Notes under the pieces: generated by a model
What the model saw: the letters and a program-made list of their open reading frames with translations, nothing else
Told to the model about the DNA's origin: nothing
Database searches by the model: none
Assembly (NCBI GenBank): GCA_964596125.1
Contig: CAZQRP010000002.1
Coordinates: 62,001-126,000, forward strand
DNA from: CAZQRP01 sp964596125
Lineage (GTDB): Bacteria; Chloroflexota; Dehalococcoidia; GIF9; UBA5629
DNA length: 64,000 nucleotides
Direction of reading: 5' to 3'
In this document: positions 54,984 through 63,514 of the stretch, one piece after another
Position numbering within the stretch: position 1 is the first letter of the stretch
How the letters are laid out: every line of letters starts with the position of its first letter
Program-made: the position numbers and the translations under genes

Positions 54984-57118
54984 AGGCAACCATTGATATT
55001 GATATCGGGGGCACATTTACCGATTGTTTTATCAACCTGGATGGTACTCCCTATATCAATAAAACGCCTACCACTACCTATGACCTTTCCGTAGGCTTCA
55101 TGCAGGCAATACGGCAGGGCGCTCGTAATATTGGTATATCCGTAGATGAATTGGTTAAAGCTACGGAGATAATACGATATTCGACAACTACAGCGATGAA
55201 CACACTGATTCAAAGAAAGGGTCGTAAGTTAGGACTTATTACGACAGAAGGATTTGAGGACACAATATTTATAGGTAAAGCAGGACAATGGGGTGATGGA
55301 TTGACGTATAGAGAACTGAGAGACTTACCTCGAGCCAAAAAACCTGATCCACTTATCCCTAGAGAACTAGTTGTGGGAGTTAAAGAGAGGATTGATTCGT
55401 CTGGCTGCATTGTACGGCCTTTGGATGACGCTGATGTCAGGGATAAAGTAAGACTTTTAATCGATAGAGGAGCTCGAGGTTTTGTAGTTACTTTACTATC
55501 TTCGTATATTAATCCAGCTCATGAAGAACAAATTGAGAAAATTATAAAGGAAGAGTATCCTGAATCTTACCTAGGGAGCATGCCAGTTGTACTTAGCAGC
55601 AAGGTACTTCCCAAGCGATGGGAATATCAACGTAGTATGGCTGCTATACTTAATGCTTATCTTCATGGATCGATGGCCGATGAACTTCGTGGCATTGGTG
55701 ATGAATTACGTACCATGGGATACCAGCGGTCTATGATGATGGTTCATAATTCTGGTGGTATGGCCGAGGTTTTTTCGACGGTAGCCATTCAAACCTATAA
55801 TGGAGGCCCCGTTGCCGGATTGATAGGTGGTGAGTATCTTGGTAAATTGCATGGATTTGAAAACGTTATTGTTGCTGATATGGGGGGCACAAGCTTTGAT
55901 TTAGGTCTAATTGTAGGAGGCAGCACTCGCTTTTACGCATTTGCCCCTGTGATTGACAGATGGCAGGTAGACCTGACAATGCTGGAAACAATGTCTATTG
56001 GGGCTGGAGGTGGCTCTATCGGCTGGCTGAATCCAGCTTTAGGGATGCAGTTCCAGGTGGGCCCACAGGGTGCCGGTTCTATGCCTGGACCAGCGTGCTA
56101 TGATCAGGGAGGTACGGAACCCACCGTGACCGATGCTGATGTTATTTTAGGCTATATTAATCCTGACTACTTCCATGGTGGTCGTATCAGCTTAAACAAG
56201 CAGAAAGCGGAAGAGTCTATAAGGGAGAAATTAGCCAAGCCGCTTCAGATCGATGTAGTGGAGGCGGCTTTAATGATTAAAAAAGTAGTTGATAACAACA
56301 TGGGTGACGTGATATTTAGGGAAACTGTCCTGCGTGGTTTTGACCCTGCTAAATTCGTGTTATTCGCATATGGAGGAGCAGGACCGACACACTGTTGTGG
56401 TTATGGTTTCCGTGTCGGAGTACCGAAAATCGTCAGCTTCCCGTTTTCCCCGGTTTTTTGCACGTTTGGATCGGCAAATATGGATATAGTCCATATCTTT
56501 GAGCAGTCCAGGCACGTACCATTTATGGCTCCCATCACCAAACAGTTTACGGTCAATTATGATACATTCAACTCTATAGCAAAAGATCTACAGGAAAGGG
56601 CTCTAAAAGAAATCAGGGCTGAAGGCCTCCCTGTAGAACTGGCTTCTTACTCTCTGGAGTTAGACATGAAATTTGGTGGACAAATCCACATTTTACGGTC
56701 ACGCTCACCAAATCTGTTCTTACAAAATGAACAGGATTGCCAGGCAATATACAAAGAATTCGAGCGCGAATACGCTGAAGTATATAGTGTTTTCTCGGTT
56801 TACCCTGAAGCCGGAGTGGATATAGAGAACTTTGCCCTGAGAGTTAGTATCCCTACTTCTAAAGTCGAGTTGCCAGTTTATGATTACGAAGGAGAGAAAC
56901 CTGTGGCCGGTGCTATAAAAGGAACACGCTCCGTTTTCTGGGAGGAACTTGGTGGTTTTCATGAGACAAACATCTATGACTCCAATCTTCTCAGGCATGG
57001 CAATACTTTAGAAGGGCCGTTGGTGATCGAAGCAGAGGATACTACAGCCGTTATTCCACCAGGAGCCAAACTCAAGATCAATAAATACCACTGCTGGGAA
57101 ATAGAAAAAACAGTTTAA
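54980..57118 (+). CDS. HyuA-type carboxylase ATPase subunit, cassette B (apcC-like)
   Basis: The larger HyuA-type subunit of cassette B (712 residues), paralogous to the gene at 42309. The phosphate loop is IDIDIGGTFTDCFINL near residue 5, the second loop is ADMGGTSFDLGLI, and IGAGGGSIGWL and GPACYDQGG follow. GAGGAG precedes the ATG by five bases, and the start overlaps the small-subunit stop by four bases. It probably forms part of a complex with its neighbours and hydrolyses ATP to activate substrate and bicarbonate. Confidence 0.83.
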   Translation: MKATIDIDIGGTFTDCFINLDGTPYINKTPTTTYDLSVGFMQAIRQGARNIGISVDELVKATEIIRYSTTTAMNTLIQRKGRKLGLITTEGFEDTIFIGKAGQWGDGLTYRELRDLPRAKKPDPLIPRELVVGVKERIDSSGCIVRPLDDADVRDKVRLLIDRGARGFVVTLLSSYINPAHEEQIEKIIKEEYPESYLGSMPVVLSSKVLPKRWEYQRSMAAILNAYLHGSMADELRGIGDELRTMGYQRSMMMVHNSGGMAEVFSTVAIQTYNGGPVAGLIGGEYLGKLHGFENVIVADMGGTSFDLGLIVGGSTRFYAFAPVIDRWQVDLTMLETMSIGAGGGSIGWLNPALGMQFQVGPQGAGSMPGPACYDQGGTEPTVTDADVILGYINPDYFHGGRISLNKQKAEESIREKLAKPLQIDVVEAALMIKKVVDNNMGDVIFRETVLRGFDPAKFVLFAYGGAGPTHCCGYGFRVGVPKIVSFPFSPVFCTFGSANMDIVHIFEQSRHVPFMAPITKQFTVNYDTFNSIAKDLQERALKEIRAEGLPVELASYSLELDMKFGGQIHILRSRSPNLFLQNEQDCQAIYKEFEREYAEVYSVFSVYPEAGVDIENFALRVSIPTSKVELPVYDYEGEKPVAGAIKGTRSVFWEELGGFHETNIYDSNLLRHGNTLEGPLVIEAEDTTAVIPPGAKLKINKYHCWEIEKTV

Positions 57119-57128
57119 GAGGTGAATC

Positions 57129-59195
57129 ATGGCAGCGCCAACATGGCAAGAACTGTTACAATGGATTAAGCCAGAACCGACTCCTCCCGACGAGTCAGAG
57201 TTAGCAGCTAACATTAGTCCTGCCGAATATACTATTTACAGCGAAAAGTTGAACAATATATGTGTAGAGGGAAGAGAAATATTCGTCAGGAATGGAGCGA
57301 CCTATATGCTTCGCTCTGGAGATAATATCGTTGGAGTCTACACCAGACACGGTGATATGGTATGCGCTTATTGTGGTACCTACCTGCATGCTGTCACGGC
57401 ACAACTTCCTGTGAAATTTACCCTAGCCCGCTGGAAGGACAATCCCTCTGTTGGCATTCAAGAGGGGGACTGCTTCTTAGCTAACGATGCAATATACGGG
57501 GGTATTCACAATCCGGATATAATCGCTTTTATGCCCGTTTTTTATAAAGGGGAACTAGTTGCCTGGGTCGCTGCTGCGGTTCATGCTGCAGAGACCGGGG
57601 GATGTGATCCCGGAGGCATGTGTACCGGCGCCAAGGCGAGATGCGATGAGGGGATGAAAATCCCTCCCATGAAAATCGGGACAAATTATCAGCTTCACGA
57701 GGACTTCCTTGAGATGGTCGGGAGCATGTGTTATCGGTCATCCTGGTCAACTATAATAGACATTAGGGCACGATTTACTGCCTGCGATCGTATGCTAAGA
57801 AGGATAACAGAAGTCCTGGATGATAAAGGTAGAGACTTCTTTGTTGGTTTACTAAGAAAGATGTTGATGACTGCGCAAGAGGGAGCCAGAGATAGGATAA
57901 AAAGTTGGAACGATGGCATTTACAGGGCTGTAGTCTTCCATGACATGTTGGGGCGGATGGGACCACGATTAATTAGAGTAGTCTTATCTATGCGCAAGGA
58001 TGGCGACCGCTTAATAATGGATTTTACCGGTACTTCTCCAGAAAATAATGGCGCCTATCATACCTTCCCTCACGGGGCGGTGGCTCATTCAGCCCTATTT
58101 ATATACGGTTATGCCTTTTGCGACCTGCCCGTTAGTGCAGGTATCTTCGATCCCATCGACTACATCTTTCCTGAAGGAACGGTAGTTAATCCTGCTCAAA
58201 ATGCTGCTACCAGTGCCAGCCCAGTCTTCTGTTCAACGATAATGTCACTTACTCCCATGGTATTATCCAAAGCAATGTTCGGAAGTCCATCTCGTACACT
58301 TGTTGCTGCTCCTCCCGGGTTGACGGGACATTCGCCAAATATCAGCGGAATAAATCAATGGGGCAAGGGAATTGCACAGCCAATTGCCAGAGCTATTAAC
58401 GAGGCTGGCCAGGGTGCCAGGTCAGATAAAGATGGAATAGACACCTGGGGTTTTGCATGGTGCAGTGTAAGCAGAGCAGAAGATGTAGAAGATACTGAAA
58501 GTGAGACACCAGTACTACAATTATTTCATAAGCACTGGAAAGATAGTTGCGGGTTTGGCAAATTCCGAGGAGGTGCGACTCACCACCAGACAATAGTAGT
58601 GTACCATGTTCCTTATTGTGCTATTACTCCTATCAGTTCGGGGAGTACCAAGCTGCCGGTAGGGCAGGGGCTTTTTGGTGGTTATCCCGGCACAACAACA
58701 AACATAGTGAGGATCTCTGACACCAATATCCTGGACATGATGGAAAAGGGAGATAAGACATTGCCCGCAGATTATGAAGAATTAATTACTGCAAAGGCAA
58801 TAAAAGGTAACTACGAATTTCTGCCCTCACTAGTACCAACCTTTATGGCAAGCAAGGGAGATATCTACTCCTGGGGAGGGCTGGGAGGTTGTGGCTATGG
58901 AGATGTACTTGAACGTGATCCTGACTTAGTAATGAAGGATCTTAGAGATCAGATTATCTCGGAATGGACAGTGAAAAATATTTACCAGGTTGTTTATGAT
59001 GCTGAAACCCTTGAGGTCGATTACGACATGACAAGAACATTGAGGCAAGAAGCGAGACAAAAGAGACTGCACGAGGGTATCAATTTCGAAGATTTTGAAA
59101 ATAAATGGCTAAAAAGGCGCCCTCCAGAGGAAGCTCTCGAGTTCTATGGCTCATGGCCAGATGCGAATAAGGTGAGGCAGATAGTCCGCTTTTAA
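57129..59195 (+). CDS. HyuB-type carboxylase catalytic subunit, cassette B (apcD-like)
   Basis: Catalytic-type subunit, paralogous to the gene at 40239. The metal triad is H127 and D130 in GGIHNPD, and H152 in AAVHAAETGG, with exactly the spacing of the acetone carboxylase manganese site. AYCGTYLHAVTAQLP and DFTGTSPENNG are also shared. The 688 residues are typical. GAGGTG precedes the ATG, ten bases after the HyuA-type stop. A CoA-transferase follows after a 48-base gap, unlike cassette A, which suggests the carboxylated product is next turned into a CoA ester. Confidence 0.83.
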   Translation: MAAPTWQELLQWIKPEPTPPDESELAANISPAEYTIYSEKLNNICVEGREIFVRNGATYMLRSGDNIVGVYTRHGDMVCAYCGTYLHAVTAQLPVKFTLARWKDNPSVGIQEGDCFLANDAIYGGIHNPDIIAFMPVFYKGELVAWVAAAVHAAETGGCDPGGMCTGAKARCDEGMKIPPMKIGTNYQLHEDFLEMVGSMCYRSSWSTIIDIRARFTACDRMLRRITEVLDDKGRDFFVGLLRKMLMTAQEGARDRIKSWNDGIYRAVVFHDMLGRMGPRLIRVVLSMRKDGDRLIMDFTGTSPENNGAYHTFPHGAVAHSALFIYGYAFCDLPVSAGIFDPIDYIFPEGTVVNPAQNAATSASPVFCSTIMSLTPMVLSKAMFGSPSRTLVAAPPGLTGHSPNISGINQWGKGIAQPIARAINEAGQGARSDKDGIDTWGFAWCSVSRAEDVEDTESETPVLQLFHKHWKDSCGFGKFRGGATHHQTIVVYHVPYCAITPISSGSTKLPVGQGLFGGYPGTTTNIVRISDTNILDMMEKGDKTLPADYEELITAKAIKGNYEFLPSLVPTFMASKGDIYSWGGLGGCGYGDVLERDPDLVMKDLRDQIISEWTVKNIYQVVYDAETLEVDYDMTRTLRQEARQKRLHEGINFEDFENKWLKRRPPEEALEFYGSWPDANKVRQIVRF

Positions 59196-59243
59196 GCGTA
59201 AAAAGAAAGTAGTTAATAATTATTGTTAAAGGTAAGGGCTGAA

Positions 59244-59921
59244 ATGGCTGCAAACAAAGTATATACAAGTTTTCAGGAGGCAGTAGCTGATATTCCTGAC
59301 GGCGCTACCATTATGATAGGTGGTTTCGGCATGCCCGGGGACCAACCTGAAAATCTTGTCACGGCACTCCGTAATCATGGGGCAAAAAATCTTACTATCA
59401 TAGCCAATACTACAGGTCATGGCGTCATGCACGAAGTAAACCTTGGTTTAATCGAGAATAAACAGGTAAAGAAATTCCTATGTTCCGTTACTTTTCCCAG
59501 GACTGCTGCTGAGAAAGCTAATCTGGCAGGCGAATTAGAGATCGATCTTATCCCTCAGGGCACCTTAGCTGAAAGGATAAGAGCCGGGGGATTTGGTATC
59601 AGTGGCTTTTATACCAGAACTGGTAGCGGGACTCTAGTGGAGCAGGGTAAGGAGAAGAAGACTATCGGTGAACATACCTATCTACTCGAGCTACCCTTGA
59701 GAGCAGACTATGCCCTGATCAGAGCGTATAAGGCTGATACGCGAGGTAATCTTGTCTATCGGGGTGTCATGAGGAGTTTTAATGCAGTAATGGCTCCAGC
59801 GGCCGATATTACTATCGTTGAGGTCAGTCAAATTGTAGAGCTCGGAGAACTCGATCCCGAAATAGTTATTACTCCTGGAATATTTATAGATAGAATTTTA
59901 CAAATACCGGAGGCCAAATGA
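59244..59921 (+). CDS. CoA-transferase subunit A (3-oxoacid CoA-transferase type)
   Basis: Subunit A of a family I CoA-transferase such as succinyl-CoA:3-oxoacid CoA-transferase. The N-terminal MIGGFGMPGDQPENLV matches the GGFG-type loop and KNLTIIANTTGHG follows. RAGGFGISGFYTRTGSGT contains the family glycine-rich stretch. The 225 residues are normal. A TTG at 59223 is in frame, but the ATG at 59244, with AAGGG upstream, fits the family start better. The B subunit gene begins on its stop (ATGA). It is probably cotranscribed with cassette B. Confidence 0.9.
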   Translation: MAANKVYTSFQEAVADIPDGATIMIGGFGMPGDQPENLVTALRNHGAKNLTIIANTTGHGVMHEVNLGLIENKQVKKFLCSVTFPRTAAEKANLAGELEIDLIPQGTLAERIRAGGFGISGFYTRTGSGTLVEQGKEKKTIGEHTYLLELPLRADYALIRAYKADTRGNLVYRGVMRSFNAVMAPAADITIVEVSQIVELGELDPEIVITPGIFIDRILQIPEAK

Positions 59922-60583
59922 AGCAGAAATTAACTGACCAGACCATGGCGTTTCGGGCAGTCAAGGAATTTCCTTACGGGGCGGTAGTTAACCTCGGTAT
60001 GGGAATACCCAGTTTATGTGCTTTATTTGCGATGGAGAGGGAAGCCATACTTCATACCGAGAACGGAGCCTTGGGTTTTGGGCCTCCATTTAGCGACGAG
60101 GAGAAAGATCAATGGGATTATCAGCTTGTCAATGCCTCAGCCCAGTTCGTTCGCTGGCTTCCCGGTATGTCTCTTTTTGACCACGCCACCTCCTTTGGCA
60201 TCATCAGGGGAGGACACATCGATATTACCGTTTTAGGAGGTCTACAGGTATCTGAACAAGGCGATTTGGCCAATTGGCGCAGTCCGGGTAAGACAGGCGG
60301 GATGGGTGGGGCAATGGACCTGGCAATCGGTGCTAAAAAGGTCATTGTTGTCATGGAGCATACCGCCAAAGACGGGGGTCTCAAAATTGTAAAGAAATGT
60401 AGTTATCCTCTCACTGCTGAAAAATGTGTGGACCTTATTATCACCGATATAGCGGTTATTGCAGTCACTGAAAAAGGGCTTGTACTTAAAGAATATGCTC
60501 CGGAATGGTCAGTAGAGGAAATCCAAAGTTTGACTGAGCCGAAGTTGACAATTGCTGAAGATTTAAAAGTTATTGATCTTTAA
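59918..60583 (+). CDS. CoA-transferase subunit B (3-oxoacid CoA-transferase type)
   Basis: Subunit B, carrying the catalytic glutamate that forms the enzyme-CoA thioester: E48 in LHTENGALG, the family E-N-G motif. VNLGMGIP (24-31) and GGHIDITVLGGLQV follow. The 221 residues match ScoB-type proteins. Its start overlaps the A subunit stop by four bases. Acetoacetate and related 3-oxoacids are the usual substrates. That fits the product expected from a ketone carboxylase, though other carboxylic acids are possible. Confidence 0.92.
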   Translation: MKQKLTDQTMAFRAVKEFPYGAVVNLGMGIPSLCALFAMEREAILHTENGALGFGPPFSDEEKDQWDYQLVNASAQFVRWLPGMSLFDHATSFGIIRGGHIDITVLGGLQVSEQGDLANWRSPGKTGGMGGAMDLAIGAKKVIVVMEHTAKDGGLKIVKKCSYPLTAEKCVDLIITDIAVIAVTEKGLVLKEYAPEWSVEEIQSLTEPKLTIAEDLKVIDL

Positions 60584-60821
60584 TCATGCTTTTACCTGCA
60601 TGAACGAAATTAACAAGTTCATAGGCAAGCCACGTAAACCTTGGAAAAGTAGTTTTCTTTCCTTCGCAGGGTACTGCGCCGGAATCGAGCCAGAAGAAAA
60701 GGTTTACGGGTTTACCAGGGGTCAAAGTTGTTGATTATGTAAAGCTGTGCAAAAAATAAGAGCCAACCATGGCTATCCGTTTTAATAATACAGTTGAACT
60801 AAGATGCATAAAGGAGGTCTT

Positions 60822-62231
60822 ATGATTGGAATTAGCTCGTACGGTGCTTATATTCCATTCTGGAGGTTGAGTCGTGAGGCTATCGCACAAGGATTACGTG
60901 GTGAGAAGGCTATTGCTAACTTTGACGAAGATAGTGTAACAATGGCAGTAGCCGCTGTACTCGATTGCTTGAATGGGGTAAATCGAGAGGAGATAGACGG
61001 GTTGCTATTTGCATCCACCACGTTCCCTTATAAAGAGAAATCAGCCGCCACTATAGTAGCTGCTGCTGCCGACCTTCGTCGGGATATTTTAACGGTAGAT
61101 CTCGCTAACTCCCTAAGAGGTGGAACAAGCGCCGTAAAATTAGCAATAGACATGGTCAAAGCCGGCTCAGCAAGAAAGGTAATTGTTGTGGCTGCGGACT
61201 GCCGGCTTGGTGCGCCCGGCTCCGACTTTGAGCGGAACTGCGGTGACGGTGCTGCTGCTCTTCTTATTGGTGATTCCGATGTCGCCGTGAGTCTTGAAGC
61301 AAGCTATTCGGTCTCCAACGAGATAATCGACGTATGGAGAGCGGAAGGGGATACGTTCATTCGTGCCTGGGAGGATCACTTCATCGTCAACGAGGGCTAC
61401 CTAAAAACAACCCGGGAGGCAGTTACAGGCTTGAAGGAGGCCTGTAACTTAAGCCCGGGCGATTTCAATAAAGTTGTCCTGTATGCGTATGAGTCTAGAA
61501 GTCAAGCTGAACTGGCTCGTAGTCTGGGGCTTGATCCCAAAACGCAGGTACAAGACCTGCTCATTAATAGTCTGGGCAATACAGGGACTGCCTACCCTCT
61601 GATGCTGCTGATTGCAGCGCTGGAGGAGGCAAACGCGGGGGAGCAGGTCCTGCTCACCAGTTATGGGAGCGGCAGCGATGCTTTTGCTCTTAAGGTTACG
61701 GAAAACATTACCAGGACCAAAGATAGAAGGGGAATAAAAAGGCATTTGAACTCAAAAGGCGTGGTAAGCGACTATAAAACATATTGTCAGTGGCGAGGAC
61801 TCTTAAAGTTCGAGAGGGGAGGGCGTCTTATGCCGGTAGGAAACGTCTCGGTCCCAGCCCTATTGAGGGAGAGAGACAAGATTATCCCGTTTCATGGTTC
61901 CAGGTGCAAAGCTTGTGGGACTGTCCAGCATCCTCCACAAAGGGTATGCAGTGTCTGTCATGCGAAGGACCAATATGAAAAAGTGAGGCTTTCGGATAAA
62001 AACGGTAAACTGTTTACGTACGCTATGGATTATATTAGCGAACCAATAGATATACCATTTATAGTGGGGGTCGTTGATTTTGATGAGGGAGGCAGGATCA
62101 TGACACAGTTGACCGATAAGGTTGCTGATGAGATAAAGGTTGGCATGCCGGTAGAGATGAGCTTCAGAAAGTGGTTCTTCCACGACGGTATTCATAATTA
62201 CTATTGGAAAGCAAGACCGATAAGGGCTTGA
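60822..62231 (+). CDS. HMG-CoA-synthase-like / DUF35 OB-fold fusion protein
   Basis: A 469-residue fusion. Residues 1 to about 320 have the HMG-CoA synthase/thiolase-like fold (GISSYGAYIPFWRL, and FERNCGDGAAALLIGD). The C-terminal part is a DUF35 acyl-CoA-associated OB-fold with a zinc ribbon, C362/C365 and C376/C379 (CKACG, CSVC). The HMGS active-site Glu, Cys and His positions appear to hold T66, L98 and no histidine, so condensation activity is doubtful. AAGGAGG lies five bases before the ATG at 60822; an ATG at 60804 is less likely. A thiolase follows at once, and DUF35 proteins are known partners of thiolases. Confidence 0.8.
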   Translation: MIGISSYGAYIPFWRLSREAIAQGLRGEKAIANFDEDSVTMAVAAVLDCLNGVNREEIDGLLFASTTFPYKEKSAATIVAAAADLRRDILTVDLANSLRGGTSAVKLAIDMVKAGSARKVIVVAADCRLGAPGSDFERNCGDGAAALLIGDSDVAVSLEASYSVSNEIIDVWRAEGDTFIRAWEDHFIVNEGYLKTTREAVTGLKEACNLSPGDFNKVVLYAYESRSQAELARSLGLDPKTQVQDLLINSLGNTGTAYPLMLLIAALEEANAGEQVLLTSYGSGSDAFALKVTENITRTKDRRGIKRHLNSKGVVSDYKTYCQWRGLLKFERGGRLMPVGNVSVPALLRERDKIIPFHGSRCKACGTVQHPPQRVCSVCHAKDQYEKVRLSDKNGKLFTYAMDYISEPIDIPFIVGVVDFDEGGRIMTQLTDKVADEIKVGMPVEMSFRKWFFHDGIHNYYWKARPIRA

Positions 62232-62247
62232 TTAGAAAGGAGTGAAC

Positions 62248-63429
62248 ATGGGAAGCATCAGGGATAGAGTAGCGATAATCGGCATGGGCTGCACCAAGTT
62301 TGGTGAGCTGTGGGATAAAACACAGGACGATCTTATGATTGAGGCCTGTTACGAAGCCTTTGAGGATGCCGGGATAGAGCCAAAGGATATCCAGGCAGCC
62401 TGGCTGGGAACCGTAGTGGGCGGCAATATGGGAGTCAGGCTTGCTCGGGCATTAAAGCTGGAATACGTTCCTGTCAGCAGGGTGGAGAATATCTGCTCTA
62501 CCGGAAGCGACGCCTTGAGAAATGCCTGCTATGCGGTAGCCTCTGGGGTCTATGATATTGCTTTAGCTTGTGGCTTAGAAAAACTGAAGGATAGTGGCTA
62601 TCGTGGCCGTCCTATTCCTCCTGAACCTGACGATAGTAGTAAGGTGGCAATAAAGTTACTCCCTGCTACGTTATTCGCTCAGTTGGCTACCCGCTATTTT
62701 GAGACTTATGGACTGGGCTTCGAAGACGGCAGGAGAATTTTAGCCAAAATAGCCGTTAAGAATCATCATAACGGCACTCTGAATCCCAAGGCACAGTTTC
62801 AACGTGAGATAACTGAAGAGCAGGCACTGAATGCACCCATCGTCTCCTATCCCCTGGGTCTATTGGATGCCTGTGGAATAACAGATGGTGCGGCAGCCGC
62901 CATAGTAACCAGAGCCGATATGGCAAAAGACTTCAGAAAGGACTACATACTGGTAAAGGGGATAAGGCTGGTAGCAGGCGCGAATCAAGGAGTATTACAA
63001 ACGTCCTTTGACTTCAGTCATGTAGAAGAGAACTTCCAGGCTGCTCAAGCTGCGTACAAAGAGGCGGGGATAAAAAATCCGCGGGAAGAGATAGACCTGG
63101 CTATTGTTCATGACTGCTTTACTATACATGAGCTTACCCTTTATGAAGATTTGGGCTTTTCCCCCAGAGGTAAAGCTAGAGAAGATGTGGAAGCCGGCAC
63201 ATTCACACTGGAAGGAGACCTGCCTGTTAACACAGACGGTGGACTCAAATGTTTCGGGCACCCTACAGGTGCTACGGGTATAAGGGTGGTCTACGAAGTA
63301 TACAAACAGATTCAGGGGAAGGCAGGACCGAGGCAGATAAGAAAAGCTGACATGGGGCTGACACATACATTCGGTGGGTCGATGGGAACGGGTGGAGTTG
63401 CCTGCGTGGGCATTTTCGGACGCCCATGA
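62248..63429 (+). CDS. SCP2-type thiolase
   Basis: Thiolase of the SCP2/acetyl-CoA acetyltransferase branch, cleaving 3-oxoacyl-CoA with CoA to acetyl-CoA and a shorter acyl-CoA. The nucleophile is C83 in VENICSTGSDALRNA. DCFTIHELT carries the first histidine and GLKCFGHPTGATG the second histidine and cysteine. The 393 residues are normal. The ATG at 62248 has AAAGGAG seven bases upstream; a GTG at 62242 is in frame. It follows the HMGS-like/DUF35 gene by 16 bases, and the two probably form a complex. An aldolase role like Ltp2 is possible but the intact Cys favours thiolase. Confidence 0.88.
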   Translation: MGSIRDRVAIIGMGCTKFGELWDKTQDDLMIEACYEAFEDAGIEPKDIQAAWLGTVVGGNMGVRLARALKLEYVPVSRVENICSTGSDALRNACYAVASGVYDIALACGLEKLKDSGYRGRPIPPEPDDSSKVAIKLLPATLFAQLATRYFETYGLGFEDGRRILAKIAVKNHHNGTLNPKAQFQREITEEQALNAPIVSYPLGLLDACGITDGAAAAIVTRADMAKDFRKDYILVKGIRLVAGANQGVLQTSFDFSHVEENFQAAQAAYKEAGIKNPREEIDLAIVHDCFTIHELTLYEDLGFSPRGKAREDVEAGTFTLEGDLPVNTDGGLKCFGHPTGATGIRVVYEVYKQIQGKAGPRQIRKADMGLTHTFGGSMGTGGVACVGIFGRP

Positions 63430-63514
63430 CTGGTACGCACCGTCAATCAGATATTAACGGACCTCGAATGATGTGCTCCCAGGAAACGTTCAGTCATTTC
63501 CACATTATGTAATG

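Noticed and set aside
60584..60603. Six-base hairpin TCATGC/GCATGA right after the CoA-transferase gene as a terminator
   Set aside because: The stem is short and weak and no T-run follows, so it probably does not terminate transcription.
60600..60734. A 44-codon plus-strand frame and an adjacent PGVKVVDY-like stretch recalling a CoA-transferase III N-terminus
   Set aside because: The resemblance is only about ten residues, no ribosome-binding site is present and stops interrupt it. It could be a gene remnant but cannot be supported.
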